The position numbers and the translations under genes are program-made. This document shows, piece by piece, positions 1 through 8,014 of a DNA stretch of 23,490 nucleotides. Every line of letters begins with the position of its first letter. The stretch's first letter is position 1. Source of the DNA: Isohypsibius dastychi (lineage: Eukaryota > Tardigrada > Eutardigrada > Parachela > Isohypsibiidae); contig JAQIWT010000318.1 in the NCBI GenBank assembly GCA_034696485.1, forward strand, positions 1 through 23,490. The letters run 5' to 3'. The notes beneath the pieces were generated by a model. It saw only the letters and a list, made by a program, of their open reading frames with translations, was not told where the DNA came from and searched no databases.

Positions 1-310
1 ATCGATTTTGACAAAATTGAAAAGAAATTTTGTGAAAGGGGGAAAATTTACCTCGACCATCTTTTTTCAAAAATAACACTGTTTCTAAATTATGGAAAAA
101 ATCATGCAAATATCGTAAAATAATTGACTGATTAAAGCAAAGCCGAATAAAGCGGATATAATCGACTTCGACAAAATTGAAAAAAAATTTTGTGAAAGGG
201 AGAAAATTTACCTCGACTTTGTTTCTAAATTATGGAGAAATCAAGCAAATATGAGAAAATATCTGATTTACTAGAAAAAGCCAGAAAAGCAAGATATATA
301 TGATTGGTTT
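1..310. repeat. Two tandem units of a degenerate ~160-bp AT-rich repeat
   Basis: Two adjacent units start near 1 and 161. Both begin with atcga(c/t)tt(t/c)gacaaaattg, carry a G-run followed by aaaatttacctcgac (about 44-58 and 206-220), and then share gtttctaaattatgg and a caaatat block. The second unit lacks about 20 bp after the core. A further weak core lies near 493-513. The same core returns in an intron of the neighbouring LRR gene. There is no ORF and no transposon-like end, so a degenerate satellite is the simplest reading. Confidence 0.75.
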
Positions 311-1054
311 TGGCAGAATGGAAAACAGCCTGGAAAAGGTGAATATTTAATTTAACCCACTTTTCTCATGTAGAAAACGTGTCAATGATATCAAAAACAT
401 GTAAATGATATTCTTCAAAATTTAATTCCACTCAAAATTATCGTTTCATACGAGAAAAGTCGATTTGGATTAAGCGGAATAAATTTCTGAAAAAGGGATA
501 ATTTTGACTCGGCCAACCTAAAGAGCATCACAAATAACAGCAAAATTTCAGCTTGATCACAGCTTTTATTTTCCGGAATGTGTGCAAAGTTAAGGAAATT
601 TAACCAGTCGATGAAAACTAGAGTCGCTCACCTTCATCCCCTGACATACTGCAAGCACGGTAATAAATTGGAGAGCGACGACAACTTGGTGTAGAATCAG
701 CGTAATCCGTGTAAATTGAAGAAAGTGAAAAATGATCCTCGGCTAAAAGTTTGATCAAAAGTATGCCTTTCCAAACTGAAAATGAGTTTGTGAATTGACC
801 AGCGTTGATTTGAATATTTTCATCTCTCGTGGTTGTTTGAATCTGTCCCATTTTGTCCATGAGATTAAAGTATCTTCGAAAAGGATTAATTATAGCATCT
901 GCAGTGTTAAACCCAAAATTAGTTAGCAGCCCGATCTTATTCCCAATCGATCCAAAAAGCCGCTGTCCACCACACGCCCGAACCATGCGAACAAAGAGCA
1001 GGGTTTAATTTGAGAATTGATAACGAATGACATGATAGCGTTTTGGATCAATAT
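311..1054. other. Intergenic stretch with one unassigned minus-strand ORF
   Basis: No convincing gene. A minus-strand open frame runs from 986 to 618 (122 codons). It contains a possible splice acceptor (aacactgcag) and ends near a good donor (GATGAAG then GTGAGC). It could be an internal exon of a gene continuing left, but I see no start, no recognisable domain and no partner exon within 1-617. It starts just 3' of the LRR gene's poly(A) signal on the same strand. Confidence 0.3.
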
Positions 1055-1060
1055 TTTATT
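1055..1060 (-). terminator. Poly(A) signal of the LRR receptor-like gene
   Basis: AATAAA on the minus strand (tttatt on plus), 267 nt past the TGA stop at 1327. It is the first canonical hexamer after the stop and predicts a 3' UTR of roughly 290 nt. Confidence 0.6.
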
Positions 1061-1326
1061 CCAATCCGAATTTCGATACATTCGACACATTGTTCGCGTT
1101 CAGTGACAAAAAGAATGAGCTGTCAATTTCGTAGGTCAACAAAGAAACTTGAAAAACGCTCAACCGTAATTCTCCATTTGGCATCAAAGAGTTTGAAATA
1201 AAGTTCTATCTCGTAAAATCACAACACGTTCCAGCTTCAGATTTACAGAATTGGAACACAAGTCTAGAAAATTGTCCGAAAAAATCACAGCTACAGTCGA
1301 CATCCGTTTTGCTACTCAGGGACCTT

Positions 1327-4085
1327 TCACATCTCATACTCGTCTGGATTGAAACGAGCAGGTGGTTTCAAGCTGCTTCGATCGCGCAAAACTCGAACAG
1401 CTGGAAAATGATACCATTTCGCTGAATTGAGAAAATAAAACGCAGGCACTTACCGGTTCCAGTGTTATCGAGAGGGGGGATGTTTTCATATCGCGGATTT
1501 TCTGAAAAAGCCAACTTTGAATCAAACAAAGTAACCCATAGAAACCAACTAACCTCTGTTCAACAAGGGAGTGTGAATTCCAGCGTTTTCCACTTCTGCG
1601 CCTTGACCATTTCCGGCGGCCAACTCAACTGTAGCAAAAACTCTCGTGGACATCATAGAATTGAAAATACCGAAGACGAATACCGTCAACGAATTGATCC
1701 TCGGGATTCACTTCCGGTGCTGGAATATGTTCCACATTTTCATCTTCTTCTGAAAAAAACGTACAGCAAAACATATCAGGAGAAATCAGACAAGAACAAA
1801 CCAGTTCCATCCACATCTCGTTGATCTCCATCCGTTCCTGTTGAAGAAGTCTTATTGTTGTTAATTCATATCATCGTTAATTCACTCACCTCTGAATTCC
1901 GGACTCTCCACCACGGTCTTGTCGAGGAATGCTGAACAGAGCAATCTGACAATAAATTCGAAGTTTATATCAGAATAAATGGCTTACTTTCGTTTCCAGT
2001 CAGGGAATCGTAAATAGGTTCTTCCTTGGGAGTTTCAAAATTGTCTAGAAGGCAAAAATCAGCAATGTGTAGAAAATTGATTAATTCGAGGTTAAGCAAC
2101 ACACGGGCAGTCATGAACGAAGCAAATGACTCTTCAGGAGCTGTAGGTCCCATGGGCACGTTATAATTTTCGTTGTTCACTCCAAGCGACTGATCAGCAA
2201 TGCCATTATCTAAAGAAATAATTTTACATGAGGAATAATGGATTGTGATTTCAAATACCTTCCGGAACTACATTGTCGAATGGCGCATCAGCCATTTCAA
2301 CATCTCCCAAACTAGCGTTACGTCCTCGTGGCTGCCACCAAAAATCACGCTCAGGCTATAATTCGGAAAAAGCTTATCAAAGTACAGAAAGTAGGATCAA
2401 TCATCTAAACTTACACCAGGTGCGATCTGCAGTTTGCGAATCTGCCAGAGGAGGGAAAGAACCAGCAAGATCAGAATTATCACACAGATGAACGTAGCGA
2501 AGCAGAGTCCAGTTCCGAGGCTTGATTGAGCATGAATTTCAATCAATCGTTGGGCGTCAGAACAAACAGGACAGTTCTCCACAACTAAACACAGAAAATC
2601 GAAAAAATTCTGAAGTGTATTAAATGCTAGAAATTTCTAGTTTAGCAAAATACGTTGTAAAAACTAGAAAAAATTTCATATCGTGAAAATGAACAAAAAA
2701 TTCAGAAAGGGGTAAAATTTACTTCGGCCATGGTTCACCAAACCGTAATTGACGTATAAATAAGGAAATGTATTCCCGATAGTGGTCGATAGTTTTATTT
2801 ATGAGAAATCGTCAGAACAAGCAAAAAAATCGATATGTAGACCGAAGAAATCGACTTTTGAAAAAGGGGTAAAATTTACCTCGACCATGATATTTCAGGC
2901 TGTCAACTTACTACAAACTAGAAACTGGTTCCGAATATCTTGAGAACGAATAAAATGAAAGGTGAACATGCAAACGAGCTGGAAAGACCGTACGTGATGC
3001 GAGAAGACCAAATTTCAAAAAAGGGTAAAATTTGCCTCGACCATGTTTTTTAGTTATTAAGACTCACGAAGCTTAATCCAAATGTTACGAAATACATGAA
3101 TGCTGATTCCGGATAAAAGAACGTCTACTTACCATAACAAGTTCGGGGACTTCCGGTCGAAGAGCTTGGACGATCAGATGTTTCAAAGATGATGTCAGGT
3201 TCGGATGAGATTGTGCTTTCTGTAGAAGCACTGGAGTGAGAAGTTCCCCGAGTACTCGCTGAAAACAAACACATTAAATTACCGGAACTGCTTTGTCCGA
3301 AATGTACCTGAAGATCGAGGAATCTTGGTCGTTGTCGTAGAACTAGTTACAGCAGATGTCCCTGTAATTCCAAATGAGAAATGTGAGACCAGAAGGATGT
3401 TCAGCAGAAACTCATAAAACTTGAAAGAGAAAGACAAACCGGCGGATCTGGTGGTGGAGAGAGGAATCTTCGTCGTAAGAGGACTTGCAACAGTTGGTTG
3501 CCCTGTAACTTGAGAAAAAACAGAACTTAAATCTTGCAAACAACGATCGAACTCTCTCAAATCAAAAAAGATTGCAAATGACGAGAAGAAACGTACTGAC
3601 CTACCTGGTCTGAACGGAGCCGTGGTCGTCAAAGTCGTGGAAACTTCAGTTGGCTTTTCAGTGCTTGCTAAATAACGAACAAAAGCTCTTCCTCAGCTGT
3701 AGATACGTTAAAAGAATAACTTAAACTCACCAGAAGTCAGAGAGGTGGTTGATTCGCATCCTGCGAGCGAGACTTTTCCTTCAAACTTCAGAAGCGGAAT
3801 GTCTTCACATTTGAACGGGTTTCCATCCAGAATCAGCTCCTGTAAAGCTGGGAAGGTCTCAGAAACAGGATAGGTCGGTTGAGAAGCGATCATGTTCTCA
3901 GAAACGTCCAGAATAATGATGGAAGGATAAACTCCGTTCTTCACATATGGCCAATCAGCGAACTTCCCAGCAGAGCAGTCCATTCGTCCTGGATCTCGTG
4001 GATCGCAGACACACAGCTCATCGCATTCCTTCTCGAAGAAGCACTGAGCTTCGCAGATCACGAAAAGTAGAAGTAAGAGTTTCAT
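1327..4085 (-). CDS. Single-pass membrane protein: short LRR ectodomain, Thr/Ser-rich stalk, long cytoplasmic tail
   Basis: Fourteen exons join in frame: 4085-3731, 3667-3605, 3502-3440, 3361-3308, 3258-3133, 2584-2415, 2355-2259, 2209-1988, 1945-1890, 1850-1802, 1749-1684, 1628-1554, 1501-1454, 1421-1327 (512 codons plus TGA). The start ATG is followed by a signal peptide (MKLLLLLFVICEAQC). A cysteine cluster (CDELCVCD...MDCS) resembles an LRR N-cap. Two LRR-like strands follow (IIILDVSENMI and LQELILDGNPFKC), closed by a C-cap-like Cys pair, all within residues 1-118. Residues 119-220 are Thr/Ser-rich and come from small phase-1 exons, so they are probably O-glycosylated. The membrane span is about 245-268 (CFATFICVIILILLV), then IRK. 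The tail carries EEPIYDSL (Y376), PRYENIP (Y470) and a terminal DEYEM. Sixty in-frame nt (2104-2045) have GT-AG ends and are probably another phase-1 intron, which would give 492 residues. The 1850 acceptor is pyrimidine-poor; it was chosen because it alone keeps frame. The family is unassigned; a receptor or adhesion role is inference. Confidence 0.85.
2700..3050. repeat. Three further copies of the ~157-bp repeat inside an LRR-gene intron
   Basis: The core ggggtaaaatttac(c/t)tcg(a/g)ccatg occurs at about 2708-2732, 2865-2889 and 3020-3045, spaced 155-157 bp. Between the cores the sequence is AT-rich and only loosely conserved. It fills the longest intron (3132-2585) of the LRR gene, while the other introns of that gene are much shorter, so the repeat accounts for the intron's length. 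Confidence 0.7.
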
Positions 4086-4285
4086 TCTCGATAGGGAAGT
4101 TGAGGAACGATCAAAGATGAGGAAGCAAGACAAAGACAATTTACAAGATGGCGATTTACGAAGTGTGACACAGAGGCAGGCTTGATTGATTTGGTTGATT
4201 TGTTCGACATCTGCGAATTCTGGGCAGGCCTCGCCTGATAACCGTATTGGACCCTCAGGGGGTTGCCATATTCCTTATGTTAGAA

Positions 4286-4298
4286 GGGGGGGGGGGGG
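4286..4298. repeat. Poly(dG) run, 13 nt
   Basis: Uninterrupted G13 between the LRR gene and the kinase-like gene. One of five such G or C runs in the window; see findings. Confidence 0.95.
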
Positions 4299-4308
4299 TG
4301 CTTCAGGA

Positions 4309-4331
4309 TTTTTATTTAGGATTTTTATTTA
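4309..4331 (-). terminator. Tandem poly(A) signals of the kinase-like gene
   Basis: The minus strand reads CTAAATAAAAATCC twice in succession, giving two AATAAA hexamers. The first overlaps the TAA stop of the last open frame of the kinase-like gene. The tight packing suggests a very short 3' UTR. Confidence 0.5.
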
Positions 4332-5247
4332 GAAAATATTCCTAAATACGGAATATTTGTCATATTCTCGACTACTTACAGACATAAAATCCACATCCTG
4401 ATGATGGAATAATGGTCCAAAGCGTGAAAGTGCAACCACTACATCTGACCAATCGATCTTAGGCATCGGGAACGCATCCTTGAACTCATGTGGGAGCTGA
4501 CCATGGAGACGAGACCGACAAATAGGAGCAAAAATGAACCATTCAAGGGGCAATCCATCTCTTCCTCAACAACAATGGCCGATTCATCCAAATCACCGAT
4601 TTTGATTCGCATCTTACAGTTATCTTCTTCAGGAACCAGGATGTTCGCGGGTTTGAGGTCAAAATGTACAATCCCATTGGAATGGAGGTACGAAAGGCCC
4701 AGAATAATTTGAAACACCAGCTCAGATTCAGATGCATTCGGCCAGTGACGTGTCCTCATGACGTTCTCGAGGTCCGCTGAAGTGATAAGTATACATCTGA
4801 ACAATGAATTAGGACAAATTGATGTCTACCTGAGCAGTATTCCATGACAATGCAGGTCTTGTTCGTTTCCGTGTCGGATGCTCGCGATATTTTGAAGGCG
4901 GTGCAATACCTGAGGATGTTCACGTGTCTGAGCTTCTCAAGATATCTGATTTGCTTGCTATGCTGTTCGAACTCTTTTTCAAACAACTCATTATCCATAT
5001 TGCCGTTAAGTTGTTTGATAGCCACGAATTCCGGTTCACCAGGAATTGGCCATTGACTAACTCGCGCTTTCAAAACGATTCCATGTCTGCATGTGGCAAC
5101 GCATTCCTCGATGGTATACACGAGTGTCCCTTCTATGTAGACAACTGGCTCTGGATTCCTTGTCCTGAGGGAAAACATTGTAACTTGTCTGCGAAACGAG
5201 AAGTGCGATCCGTCTGCATTGATCATATCAGATACTAAGGTCAACAT
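4329..5247 (-). pseudogene. Protein-kinase-like gene, frameshifted after the DFG position
   Basis: Exon 5247-4830 and exon 4776 onward join across a 53-nt intron in phase 1. Counting from the ATG at 5247, the N-lobe lacks a clean glycine loop but has VAIK (Lys78). The catalytic loop is [10 protein letters not shown] (177-186): HRD is replaced by HFD, while Asp179, Lys181 and Asn184 are kept. The DFG site is DLD (201-203). In this frame the protein then ends in unrelated sequence at 4439. Shifting frame by one base near 4556-4566 instead gives LEWFIFAPI, which resembles an APE segment at the right distance (about 24 residues after DLD), then KIDWSDVVV, resembling subdomain IX, before stopping at 4329. 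No GT-AG intron fits between. Either a real frameshift (decaying gene) or an assembly error explains this. The C-lobe is short even after correction. A second ATG at 5226 is an alternative start. The kinase subfamily is not assigned. Confidence 0.6.
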
Positions 5248-6236
5248 ATGATTTGATTGGATTATCAAATCAGCTTTTTTGATATATGTTCATCATTTTG
5301 ATAGCAATACACAAAACTGAAGGCGATAGCCTTGTTTCATCTCATATCTCACTGTGAGGATGTGATATCTGTGCTGATGTACTCTGGTAATTCAGCATCT
5401 GGGTCAGTGAGAAACTAGGTACATCCGTATTACCGAAGAAGAAACCACACATATTCGACAGTTCACATACATCTGCGAATTGGTTACCTAAAACTAAATC
5501 AATCTGATACAGTAAGTGCCTGGTTTATTTGTCCACTTACTGTACATGGGTGGCCAACTTACACAGGAAGACCCCTGAGAGTAAAAGTAAACTCTTACTC
5601 TCACAGTGGTTTGTATTGAACTCTGACAGATTGTACCCTGAATATTTCAACAAAGAAATACAGAACGAGTACAAGTTTGTAAGCTACATATCCATAATAC
5701 ATTTTTTGTTTTCTTGTTGATACTCCCGCGAAGGAAATGAAGAATTTGATGCGGGCTTTTAGTTTCATCTGATCCAAAATGAAAATGAACCCTTCGGACT
5801 CAATCCAGATGAATGGTCGACCTATTCTTTCATCGAAATTTCGTATTTGTGCGTTTGCGGCCAAGCCCTCCTTCGGCAGCAGAGTTCTTATAGACGATAA
5901 TGATGATATAATAATTCTTATGAATATCCATACGAAATCCACAGTCGAATGAGGGTGTGGCCGCAAACACAAAACCGCAATTTCGATGAAAAAATGGGTC
6001 AGAAGTTCGGACCTGATATCCAAATAGGTGGTCGTACGACATTTGTTTCCGTCACGTCCAAATTTAAGACATCTTTCTCTTCACAGAGGCAGTAATCACG
6101 GTCTAACGGAGTAAGAAAAGTGACATGGCCGACAATACCGCAACCACAACGTTCCAGTACGGAATTTTACCTGACAACCATTCATGTGTTTCAAAATAGT
6201 TTTCTGGAAGCACCCCTTCCCCACATTTTAAGCAAA
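5248..6236. other. Intergenic stretch without a recognised gene
   Basis: The ORFs here are short or low-complexity hydrophobic translations. The longest, minus 6023-5601, crosses a short inverted repeat (5823-6000) and has no signal peptide, domain or supporting splice sites. The only clear structure is that inverted repeat. Confidence 0.5.
5823..6000. repeat. Short foldback: ~60-bp imperfect inverted repeat
   Basis: The plus strand at about 5825-5880 reads ttctttcatcgaaatttcg ... gtttgcggccaagccctc. The reverse complement of about 5940-6000 reads ttttttcatcgaaattgcg ... gtttgcggccacaccctc. The arms match over about 55-60 bp with scattered differences, around an AT-rich spacer (about 5886-5937). 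MITE-like hairpin; no target duplication identified. Confidence 0.65.
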
Positions 6237-6990
6237 AACTGAAACAAATGCAAAATTTGTTGTTTCCTTGTTCTGAAACTGTTTTTTTTCACAGAAAGAG
6301 GTCAAGACCTGCATGTTTGTTTTTGCTGTTACTGGGATGCAAGATCCGATAACGCATATAAAACGAGCTGCTACGAACTGAATCGAAAGGTCACCGTTCA
6401 GAAAGAGACCAGAATTCAAAACAGTGAGTGTCTGAAGTGGAGTGGTGGTTTAGGAAAGTTTTCGGTGGGGGTGGGGCAATTTGTGAAACTTGAAACTGCT
6501 CCAACCATTTTTCGCTCGCGCTAGCGGTTGTGTCCCACATCGGTTTTGTGAATATAAAAGACCCAATTTAATATTTTTTTGCGTTTTGTGAATGGTTTTT
6601 ATACATAAACTGAAAGAAATGCAAAATTTGTTGTTTTCTTATTCTGAAAGTGTTTTTTTTCACAGAAAAAGGTCAAAACCTGCATATTAGAGACAAATAT
6701 TTGTTTTTGATGCAGAAGAACCGACTTTTCGTGCATTTTTCGCATTAAGTTGTCAAATAATCGTTTTTATATTCGCGCAACCGATGTGGAACACAACCGC
6801 GAGCGCGAGCGAAAAATGTTTGGGGCAGTTTTAAGTTTCGCAAATCGCCCCCACCCCCACTGAAAACTTTTCTAATCCACCACTCCACTTCAGACACTCA
6901 CTGTTCTGAAATCTGGTCCCTTTCTGAACGGTGACCTTTTGATTCAGTTCATAGCAGCTTTCATACATGCGTTATCGGATCCTGCATCCG
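6237..6990. repeat. Compound repeat: ~227-bp inverted arms plus a 78-bp direct repeat
   Basis: Left arm 6335-6560 and right arm 6763-6990 are reverse complements at roughly 85-90 percent. Shared blocks include gatccgataacgcat, aaaggtcaccgttcagaaag, acagtgagtgtctgaagtgg, the G-rich gtgggggtgggg and atttttcgctcgcgct. In addition 6237-6314 and 6608-6685 are direct repeats (atgcaaaatttgttgtt through ttttttttcacagaaa). The order is A-B-A'-spacer-B(inverted). Read-through RNA would form a long hairpin. There is no ORF of note. It is a foldback or inverted duplication; no element ends were recognised. Confidence 0.85.
6355..6363 (+). promoter_or_regulatory. Possible TATA box in the left arm of the inverted repeat
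   Basis: gcatataaaacgagc is a good plus-strand TATA match, followed about 60 nt later by a donor-like acagtgagtg. The right-arm copy has the box destroyed (catgtatgaaag). No downstream coding exon was found, so any transcript would be non-coding. Confidence 0.3.
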
Positions 6991-6999
6991 AAAAATAAC

Positions 7000-8014
7000 A
7001 AAAACACCCAATTTGTAGATATTTTTACGCAACATCAGAATCTGTGCCTGCCAGCAAACGAGTGTTAGCTACATATATCCCTTCCCATCCGCAATATGTC
7101 ACGGTCAGCTTATCTCCTTTTGTCAGGACACCCGTTCACGCTTTCACAGTAACCCAATATCAATAAGCTGAACTTCGACTGGACGTTCTTTCAAAGAGCC
7201 TGTATTCAGAACTTGTTTATGCGATAATGTAACACATCTCTAGCTGAGCTGAAGAATACCTTTCCTGATCCGAAAAGATAAGCTTCCGTGTGACCTCGAA
7301 CCTGAATCCCGAACACCCAGATGGAAGGTTGCTCCGTAGACAGAAGTTTTGGGATCACGTACGCAGACCATTGTATCATGTCTGCATATCTCACATGTCG
7401 GAAATTCCAAGTGGTGGCAACAAGTACTGCAAATGGATTGTTATGAGTTCATAAACATTTATCTTCCTCAAGATATGTTGGAGGAACTCCATTACAGCGT
7501 ATGTACTGTAGCCCTCGAATTCGATGTTTGCCTGCACTAAAATCTGTTTCACGAATTTGATGCAAAATGGCTTGACATCAAAGTTGTCTGACAAGATTGA
7601 TGTACGCATATCAAGCCAGTTCCATGCAAGAAGAGCGGAACTGAAATACAACAGAATCGCATCTTCGCGCGGAGAAAACAAGTTATTTCTGCATTTCAGT
7701 TATTTGCCCTTGGCTCACACAGAATCTCCGCTTCGATTCATTTGAAAAACCGACTGAGGAGTAAACATTTGCAGCCAATACAGAATTCTTAACCACGCGC
7801 AAAATTATATCCTTGTCGAACCTCTGACATCTCGTGGCTGACCTTACTCTGTTTCTATGCCTGGATTACTAGTTCAAGTTAAGACAGCAAACGCTAAATT
7901 TACAGTATGTTCGTGAAACGCAGTAATTTGACTTTTTCCGATTTCGGTTCGGTTTTCTCTCAGCACCGCGTTATTCAGTTAGATGATCATGCCCTCGAAC
8001 GGATCCTGCCAAAC
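7000..8014 (-). other. Possible remnants of a minus-strand gene
   Basis: Several minus-strand open segments look protein-like and are bounded by AG or GT dinucleotides. Examples are a segment near 7520-7465 containing RCNGVPPTYLEED, one near 7430-7270 containing WNFRHVRYADMIQWSAYVIP, one near 7200-7145 containing VEVQLIDIG, and one near 7115-7040 containing LTVTYCGWEGIYVAN. The last two weakly recall Tudor-like strands. The phases do not join into one reading frame and no start codon or promoter fits, so I treat this as decayed coding sequence or chance. Nothing else stands out downstream of the kelch gene's stop. Confidence 0.25.

Noticed and set aside
4488-5238. Plus-strand ORFs opposite the kinase-like gene
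   Set aside because: Shadows of the minus-strand kinase exons, which carry recognisable VAIK and HFDLKPAN motifs.
5601-6042. Minus-strand ORFs of 140 and 70 codons
   Set aside because: They cross the 5823-6000 inverted repeat, are low in complexity, and show no domain or usable splice sites.
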